Below, piece by piece: positions 35,268 through 44,247 of a DNA stretch of 64,000 nucleotides (position 1 is the first letter of the stretch; each line of letters begins with the position of its first letter). The stretch spans positions 1 to 64,000 of the forward strand of contig CAZSAP010000003.1 of the NCBI GenBank assembly GCA_964604705.1, written 5' to 3'. The stretch comes from JAAXVQ01 sp964604705 (GTDB lineage: Bacteria > Oederibacteriota > JAAXVQ01). Below the pieces are notes generated by a model, which ran no database searches, was not told the origin of the DNA, and saw only the letters and a list, made by a program, of their open reading frames with translations. The translations under genes were made by a program, and so were the position numbers.

Positions 35268-36854
35268 CTATTCTTTTCGAAAAAAAGCGATTAAGTCATC
35301 TAAAACCAAGTTTTTTTCATGCGCCAACAAATATTCAGCAACGTCTTTAAACCAAGCACCGTACTCAGCGGCTTTTAGAAAAGGCACTCCCAGTCTAGGG
35401 TGCTCGTGGTTTAAAATTTTCTTTTGTTCCATTTCAGCGGCCAACCACAGCAACGAACTGCATAAGGGTTCCAACTCTACTCCGGAAGCACTTCCCAAAT
35501 CAATTACACGAACATCTCCCGTATCCAGCAACATTATATTCCAACAGCGTAAGTCATTGTGGTACAGCCCTATGGACCTAAGCTCGGCTTGGGCTAAAAG
35601 TACGGTATGAAAAATCTTTATCTTCTCTGTATCGGTTAAGCTTTCTAACTTATCCGCAATAAGCACACCCAGAACTTTCTGAAACACCAAAACTGCTTTT
35701 TTCGAAGTTACTTCATATTCAATTAATTTCGGGAAAAATAAGGACGAAGCATGGTTGGTCAACAATGCCTGATTGTTGCTGATTTCGCGGATAATTTGGT
35801 CACGATTACAATGATCCGGGCCATTATTATCTAAAAACAAATACTCTTTAACAAAAGCTTGTGCTGAAACAAAGTATTTTCGAGTAGCGCCGATAGGCGA
35901 GGTTTCATAGGCTCTCAACTTGAATGTCTCAATGTTATACACATGCGTGTTGACCTGAAGTGTTCCGCCACGTATGATTTTATAGAGCGGACGCTTGATG
36001 TTGGAAAGGTGGGTAGGAAATTCGCCTAAATATTCCACTCGGACATCCCGGCATTCTTTAAATAGTGCCAATGGATCTTCCGGTAAAGACTTTACCCACG
36101 GAGCATCAATGGTTTCGGTCTTCAAAGCAAGTTCAACGAATAATACCGGTATCTTTTGCATTAATTCACTTAGTAGTTTCTGCGTATACTCTAATCCGAA
36201 CCGATGCACCACATGATGCAATACACTGAGAAACAAACCATACTCATAGCGATTTTCCGGTATCTGTTTCACAAATTCCGCATCAAACGTCCCTTGAATG
36301 AAGGTTGGAGATAATTGATTAATTATTTTCGTTGTTTCGGCGACGTAAATGCTTTTTTCGTGATTCTCAAGACCCGTGACCGCTGCTCCTCGATCTGAAA
36401 AATAAAATGAAAAAAAGCCAAAAGAAGCACCTACATCCAGCATACGCGCCCCTTGTACATTGTTCCCGCATGCTTGAAAAATAACTTCCGCCCGGTCCAA
36501 GCAGGGACGTTTTGGATTTTCCGATGTACCCACAATAATCTGACCCAAACGATACAGCGGCTGATAGTATTCAATCTCACTCATGAGCTGTTTCAGTTTT
36601 TTAAACTGCATGATCCAGGGATCTGAAAAAACTGTCTCAATCTTCTGCATAACTGTTTGTGCCGTCGTCTCAATATTTTCCACACGGGATAAAAGTCGCG
36701 TGACCTGACTGTTCACATTTTGAAGTTGTTGGTTCATTTCCAAAGTCCGGGATTCAAGTCCACAAAGCTGATTAAATGCATTTTGAACCCGGGAATAAAT
36801 AACAAAATGCTTTGCTACCCAGTTGCGTATAATTTCTTTTATTTTGGAACCCAT
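35268..36854 (-). CDS. WbdD-like methyltransferase-kinase fusion
   Basis: About 528 residues. An N-terminal coiled coil (~15-85, heptads around TLEMNQQLQNVNSQVTRLLS) is followed by a class I methyltransferase (MLDVGASFGFFSFYF, ~145-310). A small-molecule-kinase-type domain follows (~340-525) with catalytic HNDLRCWNIML and the metal motif VIDLGSASG. In E. coli WbdD a methyltransferase and kinase cap O-polysaccharide ends and a C-terminal coiled coil sets chain length. Here the coil is N-terminal. ATG 36854 follows GGGAG. The gene fits with the Wzm/Wzt exporter at 57-59 kb. Confidence 0.83.
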   Translation of the reverse strand: MGSKIKEIIRNWVAKHFVIYSRVQNAFNQLCGLESRTLEMNQQLQNVNSQVTRLLSRVENIETTAQTVMQKIETVFSDPWIMQFKKLKQLMSEIEYYQPLYRLGQIIVGTSENPKRPCLDRAEVIFQACGNNVQGARMLDVGASFGFFSFYFSDRGAAVTGLENHEKSIYVAETTKIINQLSPTFIQGTFDAEFVKQIPENRYEYGLFLSVLHHVVHRFGLEYTQKLLSELMQKIPVLFVELALKTETIDAPWVKSLPEDPLALFKECRDVRVEYLGEFPTHLSNIKRPLYKIIRGGTLQVNTHVYNIETFKLRAYETSPIGATRKYFVSAQAFVKEYLFLDNNGPDHCNRDQIIREISNNQALLTNHASSLFFPKLIEYEVTSKKAVLVFQKVLGVLIADKLESLTDTEKIKIFHTVLLAQAELRSIGLYHNDLRCWNIMLLDTGDVRVIDLGSASGVELEPLCSSLLWLAAEMEQKKILNHEHPRLGVPFLKAAEYGAWFKDVAEYLLAHEKNLVLDDLIAFFRKE

Positions 36855-36933
36855 GGGACTCCCTTTTTTTGTTTTTCTCATTCAACGCTATGCCGCAGAC
36901 TTCTACTTTAAGCAGACTTCATACTATCATGTA

Positions 36934-39126
36934 TCACATTTTTTGCTTTATCTCTGGTTTTACCTTGACCCAATCCATAGAGGCGCTCAAACCAAAATAA
37001 TCCGAGTTCGTGGGAGAACTAATTTCCAGAACATTAAGGCCGCGCTTAAGTATTTGTGGATTCATTTCAGCCGAAAACTCATACTCATCATCCCACTGAT
37101 ACTTAAGTGTGTGTCCGTTGATCTTAAATTGAAAATCGGTCTTCTTAATCCCCGGCGCAAAGGTGGTGAATCGGCCTCTAAGTACATACGGTTTTTCCTC
37201 AGGAGCTAATTCGAAAAGGAGTGACGCTTCGGGCAAATTTTTCCACGCCGTTGAGATATGGTGCATAAACCCCACATACCAATCGGCCTCACGCCACCCT
37301 TGCCCTTGCGGGGGCACCTCCATGCTCCACCAACGACCAAAATCCCAGCGATACTCCGGGCTAAGGGCTTGTTCTTTAAACAAGTGAAAATCCAAGTAAG
37401 AATTCGAGACAAGCACCCCGCGATAGCGCCGGCTTATTAGATCCTGAGAGTCTCTCAAATGTATGCGCCGGCGAACAACTGCCTCGGTTGGAAGAACTGC
37501 TCCGTCTTGACCGATAGCCAGGGTTATAACATCGCTTTTGTCCAGGACAATGTCTCCCGCAGGAATTATCGTGCTCACCCCCGGACCGGCAACAGACGGC
37601 GCTGCCTTAAAGACCCATTTGGTCGGTGTCTCTACACACAACCCTGGCCGGGCCAGCGTGTCATTTTTCTGCCAAACTCGGTTTGGTTCCAAACAAATCA
37701 TGACGGGCTTTATTTTTTTTCCATAAATATACATCAACGCACTGGTGAGATTATCGCGCAACATCCACGTATGATTTAAGCGCTGGGAAGCATCAAAAAT
37801 AACGAAACTTTTGTCTTTGGGTATATCCGGGACATTTTCAACTATCTGTCGTAATATTTTTTTTTGCGTATTGGATATTTGAATGTAATGTTGAAACTGA
37901 AACAGTTGCATACCCAACCCCACCAACATTAAAGCCGAAAAAAGTATCTTGGCAGACAGGCGGTAGAAGCGTGATAGAACCAGACCCAGCGTCCCCCACA
38001 ACAACACAGCGCCTAACGAGGCAAACAAAAAGGTCCGCTGGGAAATTTGCAAATGTGAACCCGAAGTAAGATACGGGGCATATCCCAGGAAAGAAAGCAC
38101 CACGGCCACCAGCGCCATGCGGACGATCTGCGTGTGCGGTACTTTAGGCTCAGAAACCGTCGTTGCCGCTCCTTTGCTTCGACGTGGCCATAGCGCAACC
38201 CCAATGCACGCAGCTGACGCTGTTATCAAATATGTGTAGTTTTGAAATTCACTTCCAACAATACGAACTGCATCCAGCCAGCCGCCGAACCAATCTCTAA
38301 AAAAACCAAGGATTACCGCCTTTAAATTTACTTTGGCCGCAAGAGCACCGATTGGGCCTACCACGTCGCTTTGATACACCGAATTCCCATGCGTCAAAAC
38401 ATAGAGAATATACGCCACACAAAAAACACCTGTCAGGAGCCAAGGCAATACGACCCAAGGATGTGTCCGCATTTTTGTATATAAACCTAGCCATCCCTCA
38501 CGTACATAGATGATCAAAAAAGGCACGGGCATAAGCAACAGCGCCGCTTCGTAGGACCATACAGCCGTCAGGGCAGCACCGCATACTAGGGCAATAGATA
38601 ATATTTTTAGAAAGATGTTTTTAATTTCAAACGCAACTATTTGCAAAACCGCAGCCACCAGAATCAGCGAAAGCGAGAGATCAATATGCAGGCTCCGAAA
38701 CGCCAGTTGCATGGTATCTGCCGGATAAACCACCAGCAACATGCCCAAAAAAACCGCCATCCATCGAATGCGTGTGATCCACCAGAACAAGAAGCTGCCA
38801 CAAACGCTTTTCAACACCAACGTGAGCATAAGAATAATATGCCACCCCATAAACGAATCGGGGTTAAACATGAAGCCTAAGGCATGCGGAAGAACCGTAA
38901 ACGGCCGTAACCGATGAGCGGCCAAAGGAGAATCGGGACCTGCGAATAAAAATGAACCATGCTCGGTAAATAAACCCAAAACGCCCCACTCTTCAATCAA
39001 ACCACCCAATTGAAAACCAAAAGGCAACCACATAAACAACACCAAGACGATTGCGGCAATCCAAAAAAAAATATTTTCTTCTATGCGCTCTTGCACCGGA
39101 GTTGCTCCAAAAAAAGAATTAGGCAT
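36934..39126 (-). CDS. Large membrane protein, GT-C-like
   Basis: About 730 residues. The first ~450 hold 11-13 predicted membrane helices, starting FFWIAAIVLVLFMWLPFGF. The last ~280 are a soluble, probably periplasmic region rich in aromatic residues. An early loop LAAHRLRPFTVLPHALGFMF resembles membrane proteins of polysaccharide clusters, but I cannot name the family. It could be a lipid-linked-sugar glycosyltransferase or another membrane component. The ATG at 39126 overlaps the upstream stop by 8 nt; a TTG 27 nt earlier is possible. It shares an operon with the next two genes upstream. Confidence 0.75.
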   Translation of the reverse strand: MPNSFFGATPVQERIEENIFFWIAAIVLVLFMWLPFGFQLGGLIEEWGVLGLFTEHGSFLFAGPDSPLAAHRLRPFTVLPHALGFMFNPDSFMGWHIILMLTLVLKSVCGSFLFWWITRIRWMAVFLGMLLVVYPADTMQLAFRSLHIDLSLSLILVAAVLQIVAFEIKNIFLKILSIALVCGAALTAVWSYEAALLLMPVPFLIIYVREGWLGLYTKMRTHPWVVLPWLLTGVFCVAYILYVLTHGNSVYQSDVVGPIGALAAKVNLKAVILGFFRDWFGGWLDAVRIVGSEFQNYTYLITASAACIGVALWPRRSKGAATTVSEPKVPHTQIVRMALVAVVLSFLGYAPYLTSGSHLQISQRTFLFASLGAVLLWGTLGLVLSRFYRLSAKILFSALMLVGLGMQLFQFQHYIQISNTQKKILRQIVENVPDIPKDKSFVIFDASQRLNHTWMLRDNLTSALMYIYGKKIKPVMICLEPNRVWQKNDTLARPGLCVETPTKWVFKAAPSVAGPGVSTIIPAGDIVLDKSDVITLAIGQDGAVLPTEAVVRRRIHLRDSQDLISRRYRGVLVSNSYLDFHLFKEQALSPEYRWDFGRWWSMEVPPQGQGWREADWYVGFMHHISTAWKNLPEASLLFELAPEEKPYVLRGRFTTFAPGIKKTDFQFKINGHTLKYQWDDEYEFSAEMNPQILKRGLNVLEISSPTNSDYFGLSASMDWVKVKPEIKQKM

Positions 39127-40243
39127 GTGGGTTTTTTTTGAATAGCCTTTCAATGTTCAAGGCCGCTATGATCCAAACAAAGACATACACTACGATCATA
39201 TACCTGGCTTCGGCATGAATAAGAACACACTGGGCCCAGATCATCCCAGCGGCAAGCGCCGGGATGAATAAAACCTGCCAATGTCTTTTGATCCACAAGA
39301 AATAAATACACCCGCCCATCATTAGAAGATTGACCATTAAGATGAACGGTGAAAAAATCCGGTCCTGAGGCGAACGGAGATATACATAATTAAAGGGCAC
39401 CCAACTCCCAAAATAAAAGTTTTCCTTTTTGGCAAACAATATTGCAGCTCGCTTCCAATCATGTCGGGCCACCGCATTGACCAACCCCCCCGTGCCATTG
39501 CTGGTATACGGATCCGTAAAAAGATAACTCGTACCCGGGAGTATCGTATCATATCCATAACATTCAAATTTCATACTTCCGCGCAAACACTTTTCCTGAA
39601 GATCTCTATCAACAAAACTCCAATGTTTAGTATTGTTGTACGTTAAATAATACTGAAACCCCAGGGGGATTAGGATACACAGCATGAAGGTGACAATTGG
39701 TTTAATGGCCTTGGCTTTAAGCTTGACTCCTTGGAAGACCGAATATACGACCATCACCATCAACGCCAGATAAAGATAAAACGGACGCATCAAGGCGGCC
39801 ATGGAAAAAAACAATCCCGAATACGCTTGCGCATACGTTTTCTTTTGGACCGCGTTCACCAACGACCACAATCCAATGAGGATCAAGCTTCCGGCCGGAA
39901 CATCCGTGAGGGAATGACGTGCGCATCCCCACATGAACAAAACGTGCGGCACCACGGCAATGCCTGCGGCCACAAGCCAAGCCCGATAGGCGTGTTGGAT
40001 TCTAGCCTCTAAAAAATTGAACACCACTCGGGTGGCGCTATAGACCGCCAAACCCATTAATATAAAGTTAAATACAATTATTGTTTCGGGTGGCCAGCCG
40101 AAAAAAAAGGGGACCGAATAATACAACGTTGCTCCAATTGTCCGCATGGGGTCCCAACAGGCATTGATGTTTTTCACACATACCCGTCCCAGCTCCAGAT
40201 AGCCTACCGCATCGCAACATTGTTCCGCAAATTTTAATGCCAC
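39119..40243 (-). CDS. GT-C-like membrane protein, possibly short at the N-terminus
   Basis: 374 residues with about nine predicted membrane helices. The start is GTG 40243, with AGGGAG 7 nt upstream. The protein begins with a soluble loop (ALKFAEQCCDAVGYLELG) instead of the usual first helix plus acidic catalytic loop of GT-C enzymes. The same frame stays open back to a TAG at 40334-40336 but offers no ATG, GTG or TTG there. So either the family is short here or the first helix was lost by mutation. Context beside a polyprenol-phosphate GT2 suggests a lipid-sugar-dependent transferase. Confidence 0.72.
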   Translation of the reverse strand: MALKFAEQCCDAVGYLELGRVCVKNINACWDPMRTIGATLYYSVPFFFGWPPETIIVFNFILMGLAVYSATRVVFNFLEARIQHAYRAWLVAAGIAVVPHVLFMWGCARHSLTDVPAGSLILIGLWSLVNAVQKKTYAQAYSGLFFSMAALMRPFYLYLALMVMVVYSVFQGVKLKAKAIKPIVTFMLCILIPLGFQYYLTYNNTKHWSFVDRDLQEKCLRGSMKFECYGYDTILPGTSYLFTDPYTSNGTGGLVNAVARHDWKRAAILFAKKENFYFGSWVPFNYVYLRSPQDRIFSPFILMVNLLMMGGCIYFLWIKRHWQVLFIPALAAGMIWAQCVLIHAEARYMIVVYVFVWIIAALNIERLFKKNPHA

Positions 40244-40336
40244 AGAATTTCTCCCTATCCATAATCCAGCGGAGTGTTTAAATAAAATCCGAACAACTGC
40301 CCAACGTTTTATGGAAAAGCGTACAACGTTTCTCTA

Positions 40337-41317
40337 TTACTTATCCAAACCCACCATGGTCTCGATAATAAACGTTGGGCGCTTCCTACTTTCATCGAAA
40401 TTTCTCCACAAATACTCACCAATAATGCCCAACATCACAAATTGGATTCCAAACAACACCAGCAGCAAAACGATCATCGAGGCCCACCCTTGGATGGGAA
40501 TGTTATGGGTCAATTTATTAACCACCGTGACCAAGGCCAAGACAAATCCCAATCCGGCCATTAAAAACCCCGTAGTGGTAATCAGGCGAATGGGTGAATA
40601 CGAAAAGGCAATAAATGAATCAACAAACAATTTTATCTTTTTAGCCAACGTCCAGCGTGACTTGCCCAACTCACGTTTTTGACGAACGTATTTAATCATC
40701 GCGGTTGAAAAGCCACACCATAATATTTGGCCCATTAAGGTCGAGTTTTTTTCCCGCATTTCCGTCAAGATGGCCACCACACTGCGGTCAATCAAAAAGC
40801 AATCAAACCCGCCGGTCGGCATATTTTTCAAGGCCAGTTTTTGCATAAGTCGGTAATACAAATTGGATATGAACTTCTGCAGTGTAGGTTCTTCGCGATC
40901 CTCGCGGACCGCCAAAACCACTTTATTCCCTTCCCGCCATTTCCTAAACATGTCCACAATGATTTGAGGTGGGTCCTGCAGGTCCGCCGAAATCGCCGTG
41001 GCGCAATCACCGGAGACATGATGCAATCCGGTTAGAATCGCCGTATGCGATCCAAAATTGCGGGATAATTTAATAATTTTAATCTTCGCGTTTTTCTGAC
41101 GCAGTTTAAGCAGTTCTTGAAACGACGTGTCACCCGAACCATCGTCGACAAAAACCACTTCGTAATCAAACTCAGCATTGTCAAAGATAACCTGTTGCAT
41201 TTTCTCATACAAGCCCGGAAGATTCAGTGCATTGTAATACACAGGAACCACGATCGAGAGCATCGCACGTCTGGACTTAGCCGTGGTTTTTAGGTTACGC
41301 TTGGAGGCAGCTGTCAT
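40337..41317 (-). CDS. Polyprenol-phosphate glycosyltransferase (GT2, ArnC/GtrB-like)
   Basis: 326 residues. The GT-A domain shows SIVVPVYYNALNLPGLYEKM (short form: VPVYYN), VVFVDDGSGD, LSRNFGSHTAI and AISADLQDPPQ with the metal-binding acidic residues. Two C-terminal membrane helices (~240-300) anchor it, ending before GIIGEYLWRNFDESRKRP. Such enzymes load one sugar onto undecaprenyl phosphate for periplasmic transfer by GT-C proteins. Two candidate GT-C genes lie directly downstream. It is related to 44248-45189 and to the second half of 61813-63849. Confidence 0.93.
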   Translation of the reverse strand: MTAASKRNLKTTAKSRRAMLSIVVPVYYNALNLPGLYEKMQQVIFDNAEFDYEVVFVDDGSGDTSFQELLKLRQKNAKIKIIKLSRNFGSHTAILTGLHHVSGDCATAISADLQDPPQIIVDMFRKWREGNKVVLAVREDREEPTLQKFISNLYYRLMQKLALKNMPTGGFDCFLIDRSVVAILTEMREKNSTLMGQILWCGFSTAMIKYVRQKRELGKSRWTLAKKIKLFVDSFIAFSYSPIRLITTTGFLMAGLGFVLALVTVVNKLTHNIPIQGWASMIVLLLVLFGIQFVMLGIIGEYLWRNFDESRKRPTFIIETMVGLDK

Positions 41318-41345
41318 TGTTGGTTTTCATCCTTTGGCATAAGCG

Positions 41346-42440
41346 TCACAACGCGTTGACCTGTTCACATACAAAATCCACTTCCGAATCCGTCAATTGT
41401 GGATACATGGGCAAGCTCAAGACCGTTTCCGTGCACCGTCCGGTTTTGGGAAAAGCCTCGAGCGCATACCCTAACTGAGCATACGCCTTTTGTTGATGCA
41501 TGGGCACCGGATAATGAATAAGCGTTTGCACACCCGCCTCAGCCAGTTGTGCTTGAATCTGAGCGCGCGCTTCAACCTTGACCACATAAAGATGATAGTT
41601 GGTTTTGCTTTCCTCACGTATGACCGGCTTAACCACTTTGGTTGAATGTATCTGCGCATTGTATTTTCGAGCAATATCCTGACGACGTTGGGTCCACGAA
41701 TCTAGGTGTTTCAGTTTTACGCGCAAAATGGCGGCCTGAATCTCATCCAGACGGCTGTTGATGCCAATGCTCTCGTGGTAGTATCGTTTGCTCTGCCCAT
41801 AATTTCTGAGTTTCATCAACTTCTCATACAACACTTCCGAATTGGTCGTAACAGCACCGCCGTCCCCGTAACAGCCTAGGTTTTTGCTCGGATAAAAACT
41901 AAACGCGGCCAATGTACCTAGTGCGCCTGTTTTTTGGCCGCGGTATTCGCTGCCGTGGGCCTGACACGCGTCTTCCACCAAAGATAGATTATGCCTCTGA
42001 CTAATGTGCGTTAACGCCTTCATATCACACGGTTGGCCATACAAATGCACAGGTATGATGGCCTTTGTACGAGGTGTGATTTTCTCCTCGACCTGGGCCA
42101 CATCCATCAGACAGGTATCGGATTCTACATCCACAAGGACAGGTTTGGCCCCCGTCATTGAAACCGCGGACAAGGTAGGAACTGCCGAAAGATCGGTAGT
42201 GATGACTTCATCCCCAGCACCTATTCCCAAGGCCATCAGGGCAAGAGCTATCGCTTCTGTCCCGGATGCACAACCTACGCAAAACCGCACTCCACAATAC
42301 GCAGCAAATTCCTCTTCAAAAGCCTTCCCCTGTTGCCCAAGTACAAACCAACCCGATTGCAGAACCTCTTGAACGGCTTGATCAATCTGCGGTTTTATCT
42401 CTTGGTATTCACGCGCCAAATCGCCAAATAGGATTTTCAT
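41346..42440 (-). CDS. DegT/DnrJ/EryC1/StrS sugar aminotransferase
   Basis: 364 residues with a complete PLP fold-type I motif set: VLQSGWFVLGQQGKAFEEEF, EDACQAHGSEYRGQKTGALG and FSFYPSKNLGCYGDGGAV, where Lys forms the Schiff base. The overall style matches 3-keto or 4-keto sugar aminotransferases (FdtB, QdtB, VioA types). The start overlaps a GNAT acetyltransferase gene by 4 nt, so the product amine is probably N-acylated at once. It is 28 nt from the GT2 gene downstream. Confidence 0.92.
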   Translation of the reverse strand: MKILFGDLAREYQEIKPQIDQAVQEVLQSGWFVLGQQGKAFEEEFAAYCGVRFCVGCASGTEAIALALMALGIGAGDEVITTDLSAVPTLSAVSMTGAKPVLVDVESDTCLMDVAQVEEKITPRTKAIIPVHLYGQPCDMKALTHISQRHNLSLVEDACQAHGSEYRGQKTGALGTLAAFSFYPSKNLGCYGDGGAVTTNSEVLYEKLMKLRNYGQSKRYYHESIGINSRLDEIQAAILRVKLKHLDSWTQRRQDIARKYNAQIHSTKVVKPVIREESKTNYHLYVVKVEARAQIQAQLAEAGVQTLIHYPVPMHQQKAYAQLGYALEAFPKTGRCTETVLSLPMYPQLTDSEVDFVCEQVNAL

Positions 42441-42991
42441 GATTTCATCCGTTCAAAATATGTTTTCGCCAACAACTCCATATAGACTTGATCGTGATAG
42501 TTCCCCCGATAAAAAACATCTTCCTGTAACTTCCCCACAGTTTGGAACCCCACTTTTTGATACACCTTCGCAGCTTGTTCGTTGAACTCAATAAATTTTA
42601 AATAGATTTTATTGAGATTAAGCATTTCAAAGCCATATTGACAGATGAGCTTAACCGCCTCGGTGCCGAACCCTTTGCCCGCCTCCGCCCGGCTTCCGAT
42701 CACAACACTCATTTCCGCTTTACGGTGTATGTAATCAATGTTTTTCAAGCCTACCGTACCCAAGTACAGACTGTTCGGATCATCTTTTTTGGCCATTGAA
42801 AAGAAAACGGTTTCGTTGTTTTTTCTTTCCAGTTGGGTATTTAAAAAAGCTTGGGTATCATTTAACGTTCTCGGGAAAACAGAAAAAGCCAAATTTTTAA
42901 CAATAGCTTCATCGTTCACCCAGGCATGAATACGCTCCAAGTCTGATTGACGCATTTCACGCAAAACAATGCACTCGCCGGTTACGATCAT
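42437..42991 (-). CDS. GNAT-family N-acetyltransferase
   Basis: 184 residues. GNAT motifs are clear: MRQSDLERIHAWVND at the N-terminus, GKGFGTEAVKLICQYGF as the acetyl-CoA pyrophosphate loop, and LNKIYLKFIEFNEQAAKVYQKVGF as motif B. It resembles the RimJ/RimL type used in nucleotide-sugar pathways such as PseH-like enzymes. It overlaps the DegT aminotransferase by 4 nt, supporting action on the amino-sugar product. It follows the SDR gene at 43008 by 16 nt. Confidence 0.9.
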   Translation of the reverse strand: MIVTGECIVLREMRQSDLERIHAWVNDEAIVKNLAFSVFPRTLNDTQAFLNTQLERKNNETVFFSMAKKDDPNSLYLGTVGLKNIDYIHRKAEMSVVIGSRAEAGKGFGTEAVKLICQYGFEMLNLNKIYLKFIEFNEQAAKVYQKVGFQTVGKLQEDVFYRGNYHDQVYMELLAKTYFERMKS

Positions 42992-43007
42992 AGCTTACCT
43001 CGCCTCT

Positions 43008-44039
43008 TTACCAGTAATGATTTCGATATTTTTGATAATAGTCCAAGGTCTGTGCAAGACCTTGGCGCAAATGGACTTTCGGACTCCATCCGATGGCTTG
43101 TTTGATTTTAGTGATATCCGAATAAAAATCACCAGGTTCTTGTTTTTTTCGTTCTTCACTAAATGGGGTAAATTGGATCTTGCCTTTCCCTGCAAGTTCC
43201 ACGGCCACTTGGGCCAATTCCAGAAAATCAGAGGGTTGATCATGTCCTACGTTATAAATCTCACCGTAGCAGGCCGAGTTTAACGGCAATAGCAAAAGTG
43301 CTTCCATAACATCATCGATATACAAGAAATCACGTTTTATTTTACCGTCGCCGAATAACGGGATGACCTGATCGTCCAACGTCAGTCGAATAAACCAATT
43401 GGCAACACCGTATTTATTGGATTTCATTTGCGCCCGAGGACCATAGATGTTCGTTAACCGGGTAAGTACGGACGAAACGTGATGGGTATCATTGTAAACT
43501 TGGAAAATTTTCTCTGCCGTAAGGTTCGTAATCTCAAATATCCCCTTGGGATGCGTCGGAGCGTCTTCCCGTACAGGCAGATGTGCAGCTGGACCGTACT
43601 GCCCACGGGTTCCTGTATAAACAATTTTGACGGCAGGATTATATTTTCGGCAGGCTTCCAACAATATTACAGAACCGGTAATATTGTAATCGATGTCCAA
43701 GTAAGGATTGCTGTAGCTCATGATATGGCTTACTTGGCCCGCCAAATGAAAAATATAATGCTTGTCCTGTACAATGTGTTCCATGGCATTTTTATCCATG
43801 AGATCGCAAAAGTTTATGTGGATTTTATCTTTAACACTGGCAACATTGAAAAGATTCGCGCCGTACTCGGGTATCATGGAATCCACGATGGTCACTTTGG
43901 CACCCAGTTCCACCAGCCGAATAACTAAACTGCTCCCAATAAACCCAAGGCCCCCGGTAACTAAGACATTTTTCCCGTGGTAGTCTTCCATTGTTAAGCC
44001 GTGTTTCTCAGCTGAACTGGTTTTTAATAAATCCGTCAT
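43008..44039 (-). CDS. Extended SDR sugar epimerase/dehydratase with altered active site
   Basis: About 343 residues. The NAD-binding motif VTGGLGFIGSSLVIRL and downstream LTNIYGPRAQMKSNKYG and RDFLYIDDVMEALL mark a nucleotide-sugar SDR. The catalytic YxxxK, expected just before the LxAEK helix, reads FEITN, so both Tyr and Lys appear replaced. The Ser/Thr position is in TGTRGQYG. It may therefore use an unusual mechanism or be a binding or regulatory paralogue. ATG 44039 has GGAGG upstream. It begins a minus-strand run with GNAT, DegT and GT2 genes. The 208-nt gap upstream shows nothing clear. Confidence 0.85.
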   Translation of the reverse strand: MTDLLKTSSAEKHGLTMEDYHGKNVLVTGGLGFIGSSLVIRLVELGAKVTIVDSMIPEYGANLFNVASVKDKIHINFCDLMDKNAMEHIVQDKHYIFHLAGQVSHIMSYSNPYLDIDYNITGSVILLEACRKYNPAVKIVYTGTRGQYGPAAHLPVREDAPTHPKGIFEITNLTAEKIFQVYNDTHHVSSVLTRLTNIYGPRAQMKSNKYGVANWFIRLTLDDQVIPLFGDGKIKRDFLYIDDVMEALLLLPLNSACYGEIYNVGHDQPSDFLELAQVAVELAGKGKIQFTPFSEERKKQEPGDFYSDITKIKQAIGWSPKVHLRQGLAQTLDYYQKYRNHYW

Positions 44040-44247
44040 GCCAGCCTCCAAATGTTGTACTCCACCCCATAAAAACCCATTAAATAATAAAATCGACTTT
44101 ATCGCGCATAATACACGTATCCATATATATAGTCAATACTACGCGCCTACGAGTGCTGTACGAGGCGCTAACCACTCCATGATTTCACGCCCAATGTGGT
44201 TCTACTACCTACGATTTGACTCTGTCTGTCCGTTTTTGGAAATGTTG

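Noticed and set aside
44100..44200. Weak inverted repeat (GCGCCT/AGGCGC) upstream of the SDR gene
   Set aside because: Only six pairs with a long loop and no T-run or promoter association; it could occur by chance.
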